DNA of 64,000 bases from Chamaea fasciata (Eukaryota > Chordata > Aves > Passeriformes > Sylviidae): the NCBI GenBank assembly GCA_029207755.1, contig JARCOQ010000090.1, forward strand, positions 134,001 to 198,000, written 5' to 3'. Below the pieces are notes generated by a model. The model worked only from the letters and a program-made list of their open reading frames with translations. It was not told where the DNA came from and ran no database searches. Position 1 is the stretch's first letter. Every line of letters begins with the position of its first letter. Both the position numbers and the translations under genes were made by a program. This document shows, in pieces, positions 11,301-24,252 of this stretch.

Positions 11301-13368
11301 GGGCACCCCCAGGGACACCTATAGGAAAGCCTGGGCACTACAGGGACAGCCAGGGCACCCCAGGGACACCTAGGGGACAGCCAGGGCCTACCAGGGACAC
11401 CTAGAAGACAGCCAGGGCACCACAGGAACAGCCAGGGCACCCCCGGGGACACCCAGGGGACCCCAGGGACACCTAGGGGACAGCCAGGGCACCCAGAGGG
11501 ACACCCAGGGCACCCCCAGGGACACCTAGGGGACAGCCAGGGAACCCCCAGGGACACCTAGGGGACAGTCAGGGCACTCCAGGGACACCCTGGGCACCCC
11601 CAGGGACACATAAGGGACAGCCAGGGTACCCCAGGGACACCAAGGGGACAGCCAGGGCACCCCCAGGGACACCTAGGGGACAGCTAGGGCACCCCAGGGA
11701 CAGCCAGGGCCCCCCGAGGGATAGCCAGGGCATCCCCGGGGACACCTAGGGGACAGCCAGGGCACCCCAGGGACACCCAGGGCACCCCCAGGGACACCAA
11801 GGGGACAGCCAGGGCACCTCCAGAGACACCTATGGGACAGGCAGGGCACCCCCAGGGACACCAAGGGGACAGCCAGGGCACCTCCAGGGACACCTAGGGG
11901 ACAGGCAGGTCACCCCCAGGGACACCTAGGGGACAGCCAGGGCACCCCAGGGACAGCCAGGGTACCCCCAGGGACCCCTAGGGGACAGCCGGGGTACCCC
12001 CAGGGACAGCCGGGGCACCCCTAGAGCACCTCAGGGACACCCAGGGCACCCCCAGGGACACGTAGGGGACAGCTAGGGCACACCAGGGACAGCCAGGGCA
12101 CCCCCAGGGACACCTAGGGGTCAGCCAGGGCACCCCAGGGACACCCAGGGCTCCCCCAGGGACAACTAGGGGACAGCCAGGGACCCCCAGGGACACCTAG
12201 GTGACAGCCAGGGCACTCCCAGGGACACCTAGGGGACAGGCAGGGCACCCTAGGGTCAGCCAGGGCTCCCCCAGGGACAACTAGGGGACAGCCAGTGAAC
12301 CCCCAGGGACACCTAGGGGACAGTCAGGGCACTCCAGGGACACCTAGGGGACAGCCAGAGCACCCCAAGGACAGCCAGGGCACCCCCAGGGACACCTCGG
12401 GGACAGGCAGGGCACCCCCAGGGACACCTAGGGGACAGGCAGGGCACCCCCAGGGACACATAAGGGACAGCCAGGGTACCCCAGGGACACCAAGGGGACA
12501 GCCAGGGCACCCCCAGGGATAGCCAGGGCATCCCCGGGGACACCTAGGGGACAGCCAGGGCACCCCAGGGACACCCAGGGCACCCCCAGGGACACCAAGG
12601 GGACATCCAGGGCACCTCCAGGGACACCTATGGGACAGCCAGGGCACCCCCAGGGACACCAAGGGGACAGCCAGGGCACCTCCAGGGACACCTAGGGGAC
12701 AGGCAGGTCACCCCCAGGGACACCAAGGGGACAGCCACGGCACCCCAGGGACACCTAGGGGACAGCCTGGGCATCCCCAGGGACAGCCGGGGCACCCCTA
12801 GAGCACCTCAGGGACACCCAGGGCACCCCCAGGGACACGTAGGGGACAGCTAGGGCACACCAGGGACAGCCAGGGCACCCCCAGGGACACCTAGGGGACA
12901 GCCAGGGCACCCCAGGGACACCCAGGGCACCCCCAGGGACAGCTAGGGGACAGCCAGGGCATCCCCAGGGACACCAGAGCACCCCCAGGGACACTTAGGG
13001 GACAGCCAGGGCCCTCCCAGGGACACCAGGGTACACCCAGGGCCCCCCCAGGGACAGACAAGGCACCCCTAGGGACACCTATGGGACAGCCAGGGACCCC
13101 CAGGGACAGCCAGGGCACCCCCAGGGACACCTAGGGGACAGCCAGGGCACCCCAGGGACGCCTTGGGGACAGCAAGGCACCCCAAGGACACCTAGGGGAC
13201 AGCCAGGGCACCCCAGGGAAAGCCAGGGCACCCCAGGGACACCTAGGGGACAGCCAGGGACCCCCAGGGACAGCCAGGGCACCCCCAGGGACTCCAGGGC
13301 ATCCCCAGGGACACCTAGGGGACAGGCAGGGCACCCCCAGGTACAGCCAGGGGACAGCCAGGGCCCCC
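5362..13368. repeat. Minisatellite block M1
   Basis: About 8.0 kb of a 31-33 bp unit made of two half-units, CAGGGACACCTAGGGGA and CAGCCAGGGCACCCC. Variant half-units (CAGGGACACCCAGGGCACC, CACCAAGGGGACAGCC) and C-run changes create local higher-order patterns. Most full units contain the palindrome CCTAGG. An 838-bp stretch is duplicated inside the block (about 10354-11191 and 11192-12029). Apparent proteins here are low-complexity Gly-Val-Pro-Trp-Cys strings in several frames. Confidence 0.95.
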
Positions 13369-14652
13369 TCAGAGGTTGAAGGGGCCCCCCCGCTCCAAAC
13401 CCAGCACGGATGCCTGCGTTGCGGCTCCCCAAAAACCCATGGCCGCCCCCCGAGCTGATATCGACCCCCCCACAGCATCATTGATCCCCACCCGAGTGTC
13501 ACTGACCCCCCCAATGTCATTGATGCCCCCCCAATATTCCATTGATCCTTCCTCAGCGTCGCTGACCCCCCCCAAAATTCCATTGATCCCCTCCACTTGA
13601 TCCCGCCCTTTTTCTCCCCACACGTTTCCCGCACTTTTTCGTGGGGAACGACCCCTGAGGGGTCCTGTGGAAGGATTCTGGAGGTCCGAGGGGTGAATTT
13701 GGGGTTTGAAGGGAGGTTTTGGGGGGTCCCAGGGATGGATTTGGGGGTTTTTGGGGGTCCAAGGGATGGATTTGGGGGTCCCGGGGTGGATCTGGGGTCC
13801 TGGGGAGGTTTTGGGGGGTCCCAGGGGTGGATTTGGGGTTCATGGGGAGGGGTTGGGGGGTTTTTTGGGGCCTCAGGGGTGAATTTGGGGTCCGGGGAGA
13901 GGTTTTGGGGGTTTTTTGGGGTCCCAGGGGTGAATTTGGGGTCCGGGGAGGGGTTTTTGGGGGTCCCTCACCTGCAGGGCGTCGCGGGGGTGGCAGGGGG
14001 AGGGGGCAGCGGGGGGGGCCCAGCGCCCACCCCCCCTTGGGCTTCAGGAGGGCGTCGATGAGACCGAAACAGCTCGGGGGGGGGGGGGGGTCAAAAACGG
14101 GGGGGGGTCACGGGCTGGAACCCCCCAGTGCCCCCCAAACCACCCCCAGGGCCCCCCCGACCTCCAGGAGCCCGCAAAACCCTCCTCAGGTTCCTTTGAT
14201 GCCTCAAATGGGCCGCCCAAACCTCCCGAAGATCCCCGAAAAACACCCACAGCAGCCCCTTGAGACTCCCCGCAGACCCCCCAAACCCCTCCAGGACAAC
14301 TCGGGACCCCCAGGACCCCCCAAAATCCGCCCCCCCCTCCCCCTGAGGCCTCATTTGACCCGCTCCAAGTTGCGGACAGGCACCAGCTGATCAAGCCACA
14401 AGCACCAGCACCTGCGGGACTGGGATGGACTGGGAGCACTGGGAGGGTGATCAGAGAGAACTGGGATGGACGGGGAGTGGACTGGGACGAACTGGCAGGC
14501 GTGTGGGGGTCCATGGTGGGCACACGGTGCCTTACTGGTCTGTACTGGAATGGGTCTAATGGCCCCAGGGGAGGGGGTGTGGCCACACTGGTCCAGACTG
14601 GGAGGGGTGTCACCATGGCGCCGGAGGCGGAGTCGAGGATACGAGCGAGGCA
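13369..14652 (-). pseudogene. Segment B copy 2
   Basis: Same fragment as copy 1, with about 90 bp more on the left (13369-13458, TCAGAGGTTGAAGG onwards) that copy 1 lacks. The exon-like piece reads LVPVRNLERVK here (CAAGTT for CACGTT). The donor of the 41-bp piece is changed from GTGAGG to GTGTGG. It looks identical to copy 3 apart from position, and it is absent from unit 2. Confidence 0.5.
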
Positions 14653-17600
14653 GAGACACCTAGGGGACAGCCAGGGCACCCCCAGGGACACCTAGGGGAC
14701 AGCCAGGGCACTCCAGGGATACCTAGGGGACAGCCAGGGACGCCCAGGGACAGCCAGGGCACCCCAGGGACACCTAGGGGACAGCCAGGGACCCCCAGGG
14801 ACAGCCAGGTCACCCCTAGGGACACCTATGGGACAGCCAGGGCACCGTAGGGAAACCTAGGGGACAGCCAGGGCACCCCCAGGGACACCTATAGGAAAGC
14901 CTGGGCACTACAGGGACAGCCAGGGCACCCCAGGGACACCTAGGGGACAGCCAGGGCCCCCCAGGGACACCTAGAAGACAGCCAGGGCACCACAGGAACA
15001 GCCAGGGCACCCCCGGGGACACCCAGGGGACCCCAGGGACACCTAGGGGACAGCCAGGGCACCCAGAGGGACACCCAGGGCACCCCCAGGGACACCTAGG
15101 GGACAGCCAGGGAACCCCCAGGGACACCTAGGGGACAGTCAGGGCACTCCAGGGACACCTAGGGGACAGCCAGAGCACCCCAAGGACAGCCAGGGCACCC
15201 CCAGGGACACCTCGGGGAAAGGCAGGGCACCCCCAGGGACACCTAGGGGACAGCAAGGCACCCCAGGGACACCCTGGGCACCCCCAGGGACACATAAGGG
15301 ACAGCCAGGGTACCCCAGGGACACCAAGGGGACAGCCAGGGCACCCCCAGGGACACCTAGGGGACAGCTAGGGCACCCCAGGGACAGCCAGGGCCCCCCG
15401 AGGGATAGCCAGGGCATCCCCGGGGACACCTAGGGGACAGCCAGGGCACCCCAGGGACACCCAGGGCACCCCCAGGGACACCAAGGGGACAGCCAGGGCA
15501 CCTCCAGAGACACCTATGGGACAGCCAGGGCACCCCCAGGGACACCAAGGGGACAGCCAGGGCACCTCCAGGGACACCTAGGGGACAGGCAGGTCACCCC
15601 CAGGGACACCTAGGGGACAGCCAGGGCACCCCAGGGACAGCCAGGGTACCCCCAGGGACCCCTAGGGGACAGCCGGGGTACCCCCAGGGACACCAGGGCA
15701 TCCCCAAGGACACCTAGGGGACAGCCAGGGCACCCCAGGGAAAGCCAGGGCACCCCAGGGACACCGAGGGGACAGCCAGGGCACCCCAGGGACACTCAGG
15801 GCACCCACAGGGCCAGGAAGGGCACGCCCAGGGCGCCCCGGGACCACCCAGGGCACCCACAGGGACACCAAGGGGACAGCCAGGGTACCCCCAGGGACAC
15901 CTAGGGGACAGCCAGGGCCCCCCAGGGACACCTAGAAGACAGCCAGGGCACCACAGGAACAGCCAGGGCACCCCAGGGGACACCCAGGGGACCCCAGGGA
16001 CACCTAGGGGACAGCCAGGGCACCCAGAGGGACACCCAGGGCACCCCCAGGGACACCTAGGGGACAGCTAGGGCACCCCAGGGACAGCCAGGGCCCCCCC
16101 AGGGATAGCCAGGGCATCCCCGGGGACACCTAGGGGACAGCCAGGGCACCCCAGGGACACCAAGGGCACCCCCAGGGACACCAAGGGGACAGCCAGGGCA
16201 CCTCCAGGGACACCTATGGGACAGCCAGGGCACCCCCAGGGACACCAAGGGGACAGCCAGGGCACCTCCAGGGACACCTAGGGGACAGGGAGGTCACCCC
16301 CAGGGACACCAAGGGGACAGCCACGGCACCCCAGGGACACCTAGGGGACAGGGAGGTCACCCCCAGGGACACCTAGGGGACAGCCAGGGCACCCCAGGGA
16401 CACGTAGGGGACAGCTAGGGCACACCAGGGACAGCCAGGGCACCCCCAGGGACACCTAGGGGACAGCCAGGGCACCCCAGGGACACCCAGGGCACCCCCA
16501 GGGACAGCTAGGGGACAGCCAGGGCATCCCCAGGGACACCAGAGCACCCCCAGGGACACTTAGGGGACAGCCAGGGCCCTCCCAGGGACACCAGGGTACA
16601 CCCAGGGCCCCCCCAGGGACAGACAAGGCACCCCTAGGGACACCTATGGGACAGCCAGGGACCCCCAGGGACAGCCAGGGCACCCCCAGGGACACCTAGG
16701 GGACAGCCAGGGCACCCCAGGGACGCCTTGGGGACAGCAAGGCACCCCAAGGACACCTAGGGGACAGCCAGGGCACCCCAGGGACACTCAGGGCACCCCA
16801 GGGACACCTAGGGGACATCAAGGGCACCCCAGAGGCAGCCACGGCACCCCACAGATAGCCAGGGAATCCCCAGGGACAGCTAAGGGACAGCCAGGGCACC
16901 CCCAGGGACACCTAAGGAACAGCCAGGGCACCCCCAGGGACACCTATGGGACAGCCAGGGCAGCCCTGGGACACCTAGGGGACAGCCAGGGCACCCCCAG
17001 GGACACCTATAGGAAAGCCTGGGCACCCCAGGGACAGCCAGGGAACCCCAGGGACACCTAGGGGACAGCCAGGGCCCCCACAGGGACACTCAGGGCACCC
17101 CAGGGACACCTAGGGGACATCAAGGGCACCCCAGAGGCAGCCACGGCACCCCACAGATAGCCAGGGAACCCCCAGGGACACCTAAGGGACAGCCAGGGCA
17201 CCCCCAGGGACACCTAAGGAAAAGCCAGGGCACCCCCAGGGACACCTATGGGACAGCCAGGGCAGCCCTGGGACACCTAGGGGACAGCCAGGGCACCCCC
17301 AGGGACACCTATAGGAAAGCCTGGGCACTACAGGGACAGCCAGGGCACCCCAGGGACACCTAGGGGACAGCCAGGGCCTACCAGGGACACCTAGAAGACA
17401 GCCAGGGCACCACAGGAACAGCCAGGGCACCCCCGGGGACACCCAGGGGACCCCAGGGACACCTAGGGGACAGCCAGGGCACCCAGAGGGACACCCAGGG
17501 CACCCCCAGGGACACCTAGGGGACAGCCAGGGAACCCCCAGGGACACCTAGGGGACAGTCAGGGCACTCCAGGGACACCCTGGGCACCCCCAGGGACACA

Positions 17601-19410
17601 TAAGGGACAGCCAGGGTACCCCAGGGACACCAAGGGGACAGCCAGGGCACCCCCAGGGACACCTAGGGGACAGCTAGGGCACCCCAGGGACAGCCAGGGC
17701 CCCCCGAGGGATAGCCAGGGCATCCCCGGGGACACCTAGGGGACAGCCAGGGCACCCCAGGGACACCCAGGGCACCCCCAGGGACACCAAGGGGACAGCC
17801 AGGGCACCTCCAGAGACACCTATGGGACAGGCAGGGCACCCCCAGGGACACCAAGGGGACAGCCAGGGCACCTCCAGGGACACCTAGGGGACAGGCAGGT
17901 CACCCCCAGGGACACCTAGGGGACAGCCAGGGCACCCCAGGGACAGCCAGGGTACCCCCAGGGACCCCTAGGGGACAGCCGGGGTACCCCCAGGGACAGC
18001 CGGGGCACCCCTAGAGCACCTCAGGGACACCCAGGGCACCCCCAGGGACACGTAGGGGACAGCTAGGGCACACCAGGGACAGCCAGGGCACCCCCAGGGA
18101 CACCTAGGGGTCAGCCAGGGCACCCCAGGGACACCCAGGGCTCCCCCAGGGACAACTAGGGGACAGCCAGGGACCCCCAGGGACACCTAGGTGACAGCCA
18201 GGGCACTCCCAGGGACACCTAGGGGACAGGCAGGGCACCCTAGGGTCAGCCAGGGCTCCCCCAGGGACAACTAGGGGACAGCCAGTGAACCCCCAGGGAC
18301 ACCTAGGGGACAGTCAGGGCACTCCAGGGACACCTAGGGGACAGCCAGAGCACCCCAAGGACAGCCAGGGCACCCCCAGGGACACCTCGGGGACAGGCAG
18401 GGCACCCCCAGGGACACCTAGGGGACAGGCAGGGCACCCCCAGGGACACATAAGGGACAGCCAGGGTACCCCAGGGACACCAAGGGGACAGCCAGGGCAC
18501 CCCCAGGGACACCTAGGGGACAGCTAGGGCACCCCAGGGACAGCCAGGGCCCCCCCAGGGATAGCCAGGGCATCCCCGGGGACACCTAGGGGACAGCCAG
18601 GGCACCCCAGGGACACCCAGGGCACCCCCAGGGACACCAAGGGGACATCCAGGGCACCTCCAGGGACACCTATGGGACAGCCAGGGCACCCCCAGGGACA
18701 CCAAGGGGACAGCCAGGGCACCTCCAGGGACACCTAGGGGACAGGCAGGTCACCCCCAGGGACACCAAGGGGACAGCCACGGCACCCCAGGGACACCTAG
18801 GGGACAGCCTGGGCATCCCCAGGGACAGCCGGGGCACCCCTAGAGCACCTCAGGGACACCCAGGGCACCCCCAGGGACACGTAGGGGACAGCTAGGGCAC
18901 ACCAGGGACAGCCAGGGCACCCCCAGGGACACCTAGGGGACAGCCAGGGCACCCCAGGGACACCCAGGGCACCCCCAGGGACAGCTAGGGGACAGCCAGG
19001 GCATCCCCAGGGACACCAGAGCACCCCCAGGGACACTTAGGGGACAGCCAGGGCCCTCCCAGGGACACCAGGGTACACCCAGGGCCCCCCCAGGGACAGA
19101 CAAGGCACCCCTAGGGACACCTATGGGACAGCCAGGGACCCCCAGGGACAGCCAGGGCACCCCCAGGGACACCTAGGGGACAGCCAGGGCACCCCAGGGA
19201 CGCCTTGGGGACAGCAAGGCACCCCAAGGACACCTAGGGGACAGCCAGGGCACCCCAGGGAAAGCCAGGGCACCCCAGGGACACCTAGGGGACAGCCAGG
19301 GACCCCCAGGGACAGCCAGGGCACCCCCAGGGACTCCAGGGCATCCCCAGGGACACCTAGGGGACAGGCAGGGCACCCCCAGGTACAGCCAGGGGACAGC
19401 CAGGGCCCCC
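14653..19410. repeat. Minisatellite block M2
   Basis: About 4.76 kb of the same 31-33 bp repeat. Its right part (from about 15690) parallels M1 from about 8890, at an offset of 6,796-6,828 bp that falls to 5,990 because M2 lacks the 838-bp duplication of M1. A further 52-bp difference brings the offset to 6,042 at the right edge. Confidence 0.95.
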
Positions 19411-20694
19411 TCAGAGGTTGAAGGGGCCCCCCCGCTCCAAACCCAGCACGGATGCCTGCGTTGCGGCTCCCCAAAAACCCATGGCCGCCCCCCGAGCTGA
19501 TATCGACCCCCCCACAGCATCATTGATCCCCACCCGAGTGTCACTGACCCCCCCAATGTCATTGATGCCCCCCCAATATTCCATTGATCCTTCCTCAGCG
19601 TCGCTGACCCCCCCCAAAATTCCATTGATCCCCTCCACTTGATCCCGCCCTTTTTCTCCCCACACGTTTCCCGCACTTTTTCGTGGGGAACGACCCCTGA
19701 GGGGTCCTGTGGAAGGATTCTGGAGGTCCGAGGGGTGAATTTGGGGTTTGAAGGGAGGTTTTGGGGGGTCCCAGGGATGGATTTGGGGGTTTTTGGGGGT
19801 CCAAGGGATGGATTTGGGGGTCCCGGGGTGGATCTGGGGTCCTGGGGAGGTTTTGGGGGGTCCCAGGGGTGGATTTGGGGTTCATGGGGAGGGGTTGGGG
19901 GGTTTTTTGGGGCCTCAGGGGTGAATTTGGGGTCCGGGGAGAGGTTTTGGGGGTTTTTTGGGGTCCCAGGGGTGAATTTGGGGTCCGGGGAGGGGTTTTT
20001 GGGGGTCCCTCACCTGCAGGGCGTCGCGGGGGTGGCAGGGGGAGGGGGCAGCGGGGGGGGCCCAGCGCCCACCCCCCCTTGGGCTTCAGGAGGGCGTCGA
20101 TGAGACCGAAACAGCTCGGGGGGGGGGGGGGGTCAAAAACGGGGGGGGGTCACGGGCTGGAACCCCCCAGTGCCCCCCAAACCACCCCCAGGGCCCCCCC
20201 GACCTCCAGGAGCCCGCAAAACCCTCCTCAGGTTCCTTTGATGCCTCAAATGGGCCGCCCAAACCTCCCGAAGATCCCCGAAAAACACCCACAGCAGCCC
20301 CTTGAGACTCCCCGCAGACCCCCCAAACCCCTCCAGGACAACTCGGGACCCCCAGGACCCCCCAAAATCCGCCCCCCCCTCCCCCTGAGGCCTCATTTGA
20401 CCCGCTCCAAGTTGCGGACAGGCACCAGCTGATCAAGCCACAAGCACCAGCACCTGCGGGACTGGGATGGACTGGGAGCACTGGGAGGGTGATCAGAGAG
20501 AACTGGGATGGACGGGGAGTGGACTGGGACGAACTGGCAGGCGTGTGGGGGTCCATGGTGGGCACACGGTGCCTTACTGGTCTGTACTGGAATGGGTCTA
20601 ATGGCCCCAGGGGAGGGGGTGTGGCCACACTGGTCCAGACTGGGAGGGGTGTCACCATGGCGCCGGAGGCGGAGTCGAGGATACGAGCGAGGCA
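19411..20694 (-). pseudogene. Segment B copy 3
   Basis: Copy of segment B at an offset of 6,042 from copy 2, sharing its left extension and the LERVK variant. All compared features, including long homopolymer runs, agree with copy 2, so the two were homogenised or duplicated very recently. Confidence 0.5.
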
Positions 20695-22967
20695 GAGACA
20701 CCTAGGGGACAGCCAGGGCACCCCCAGGGACACCTAGGGGACAGCCAGGGCACCCCAGGGATACCTAGGGGACAGCCAGGGACGCCCAGGGACAGCCAGG
20801 GCACCCCAGGGACACCTAGGGGACAGCCAGGGACCCCCAGGGACAGCCAGGTCACCCCTAGGGACACCTATGGGACAGCCAGGGCACCGTAGGGAAACCT
20901 AGGGGACAGCCAGGGCACCCCCAGGGACACCTATAGGAAAGCCTGGGCACTACAGGGACAGCCAGGGCACCCCAGGGACACCTAGGGGACAGCCAGGGCC
21001 CCCCAGGGACACCTAGAAGACAGCCAGGGCACCACAGGAACAGCCAGGGCACCCCCGGGGACACCCAGGGGACCCCAGGGACACCTAGGGGACAGCCAGG
21101 GCACCCAGAGGGACACCCAGGGCACCCCCAGGGACACCTAGGGGACAGCCAGGGAACCCCCAGGGACACCTAGGGGACAGTCAGGGCACTCCAGGGACAC
21201 CTAGGGGACAGCCAGAGCACCCCAAGGACAGCCAGGGCACCCCCAGGGACACCTAGGGGACAGCAAGGCACCCCAGGGACACCCTGGGCACCCCCAGGGA
21301 CACATAAGGGACAGCCAGGGTACCCCAGGGACACCAAGGGGACAGCCAGGGCACCCCCAGGGACACCTAGGGGACAGCTAGGGCACCCCAGGGACAGCCA
21401 GGGCCCCCCGAGGGATAGCCAGGGCATCCCCGGGGACACCTAGGGGACAGCCAGGGCACCCCAGGGACACCCAGGGCACCCCCAGGGACACCAAGGGGAC
21501 AGCCAGGGCACCTCCAGAGACACCTATGGGACAGCCAGGGCACCCCCAGGGACACCAAGGGGACAGCCAGGGCACCTCCAGGGACACCTAGGGGACAGGC
21601 AGGTCACCCCCAGGGACACCTAGGGGACAGCCAGGGCACCCCAGGGACAGCCAGGGTACCCCCAGGGACCCCTAGGGGACAGCCGGGGTACCCCCAGGGA
21701 CAGCCGGGGCACCCCCAGGGACAACTAGGGGACAGCCAGGGACCCCCAGGGACACCTAGGTGACAGCCAGGGCACTCCCAGGGACACCTAGGGGACAGGC
21801 AGGGCACCCTAGGGTCAGCCAGTGAACCCCCAGGGACACCTAGGGGACAGTCAGGGCACTCCAGGGACACCTAGGGGACAGCCAGAGCACCCCAAGGACA
21901 GCCAGGGCACCCCCAGGGACACCTCGGGGACAGGCAGGGCACCCCCAGGGACACCTAGGGGACAGGCAGGGCACCCCCAGGGACACCTAGGGGACAGCAA
22001 GGCACCCCAGGGACACCCTGGGCACCCCCAGGGACACATAAGGGACAGCCAGGGTACCCCAGGGACACCAAGGGGACAGCCAGGGCACCCCCAGGGACAC
22101 CTAGGGGACAGCTAGGGCACCCCAGGGACAGCCAGGGCCCCCCCAGGGATAGCCAGGGCACCCCCAGGGACACCAAGGGGACATCCAGGGCACCTCCAGG
22201 GACACCTATGGGACAGCCAGGGCACCCCCAGGGACACCAAGGGGACAGCCAGGGCACCTCCAGGGACACCTAGGGGACAGGCAGGTCACCCCCAGGGACA
22301 CCTAGGGGACAGCCTGGGCATCCCCAGGGACAGCCGGGGCACCCCTAGAGCACCTCAGGGACACCCAGGGCACCCCCAGGGACACGTAGGGGACAGCTAG
22401 GGCACACCAGGGACAGCCAGGGCACCCCCAGGGACACCTAGGGGACAGCCAGGGCACCCCAGGGACACCCAGGGCACCCCCAGGGACAGCTAGGGGACAG
22501 CCAGGGCATCCCCAGGGACACCAGAGCACCCCCAGGGACACTTAGGGGACAGCCAGGGCCCTCCCAGGGACACCAGGGTACACCCAGGGCCCCCCCAGGG
22601 ACAGACAAGGCACCCCTAGGGACACCTATGGGACAGCCAGGGACCCCCAGGGACAGCCAGGGCACCCCCAGGGACACCTAGGGGACAGCCAGGGCACCCC
22701 AGGGACGCCTTGGGGACAGCAAGGCATCCCAAGGACACCTAGGGGACAGCCAGGGCACCCCAGGGAAAGCCAGGGCACCCCAGGGACACCTAGGGGACAG
22801 CCAGGGACCCCCAGGGACAGCCAGGGCACCCCCAGGGACTCCAGGGCATCCCCAGGGACACCTAGGGGACAGGCAGGGCACCCCCAGGTACAGCCAGGGG
22901 ACAGCCAGGGCACCCTAGGGACAGCCAGGGCACCCCCAGGGACACCTAGGGCACAGCCAGGGCCCCC
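20695..22967. repeat. Minisatellite block M3
   Basis: About 2.27 kb. The left part matches M2 from 14653 and the right part matches the end of M2. Roughly 2.5 kb of the M2 middle is missing. At 21241 it lacks a 32-bp unit (ACCTCGGGGAAAGGCAGGGC) that both M2 and the unit 2 counterpart of M3 have. Confidence 0.95.
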
Positions 22968-24252
22968 TCAGAGGTTGAAGGGGCCCCCCCGCTCCAAACC
23001 CAGCACGGATGCCTGCGTTGCGGCTCCCCAAAAACCCATGGCCGCCCCTCGAGCTGATATCGACCCCCCCACAGCATCATTGATCCCCACCCGAGTGTCA
23101 CTGACCCCCCCAATGTCATTGATGCCCCCCCAATATTCCATTGATCCTTCCTCAGCGTCGCTGACCCCCCCCCAAAATTCCATTGATCCCCTCCACTTGA
23201 TCCCGCCCTTTTTCTCCCCACACGTTTCCCGCACTTTTTCGTGGGGAACGACCCCTGAGGGGTCCTGTGGAAGGATTCTGGAGGTCCGAGGGGTGAATTT
23301 GGGGTTTGAAGGGAGGTTTTGGGGGGTCCCAGGGATGGATTTGGGGGTTTTTGGGGGTCCAAGGGATGGATTTGGGGGTCCCGGGGTGGATCTGGGGTCC
23401 TGGCGAGGTTTTGGGGGGTCCCAGGGGTGGATTTGGGGTTCATGGGGAGGGGTTGGGGGGTTTTTTGGGGCCTCAGGGGTGAATTTGGGGTCCGGGGAGA
23501 GGTTTTGGGGGTTTTTTGGGGTCCCAGGGGTGAATTTGGGGTCTGGGGAGGGGTTTTTGGGGGTCCCTCACCTGCAGGGCGTCGCGGGGGTGGCAGGGGG
23601 AGGGGGCAGCGGGGGGGGCCCAGCGCCCACCCCCCCTTGGGCTTCAGGAGGGCGTCGATGAGACCGAAACAGCTCGGGGGGGGGGGGGGGTCAAAAACGG
23701 GGGGGGGTCACGGGCTGGAACCCCCCAGTGCCCCCCAAACCACCCCCAGGGCCCCCCCGACCTCCAGGAGCCCGCAAAACCCTCCTCAGGTTCCTTTGAT
23801 GCCTCAAATGGGCCGCCCAAACCTCCCGAAGATCCCCGAAAAACACCCACAGCAGCCCCTTGAGACTCCCCGCAGACCCCCCAAACCCCTCCAGGACAAC
23901 TCGGGACCCCCAGGACCCCCCAAAATCCGCCCCCCCCTCCCCCTGAGGCCTCATTTGACCCGCTCCACGTTGCGGACAGGCACCAGCTGATCAAGCCACA
24001 AGCACCAGCACCTGCGGGACTGGGATGGACTGGGAGCACTGGGAGGGTGATCAGAGGGAACTGGGATGGACGGGGAGTGGACTGGGACGAACTGGCAGGC
24101 GTGTGGGGGTCCATGGTGGGCACACGGTGCCTTACTGGTCTGTACTGGGATGGGTCTAATGGCCCCAGGGGAGGGGGTGTGGCCACACTGGTCCAGACTG
24201 GGAGGGGTGTCACCATGGCGCCGGAGGCGGAGTCGAGGATACGAGCGAGGCA
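22968..24252 (-). pseudogene. Segment B copy 4
   Basis: Segment B with the left extension of copies 2 and 3 but the VERVK variant of copy 1. Private marks include TGGCGAGG for TGGGGAGG at 23401 and GGTCTGGGGA for GGTCCGGGGA near 23540. It is matched by copy 7 in unit 2. Confidence 0.5.
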
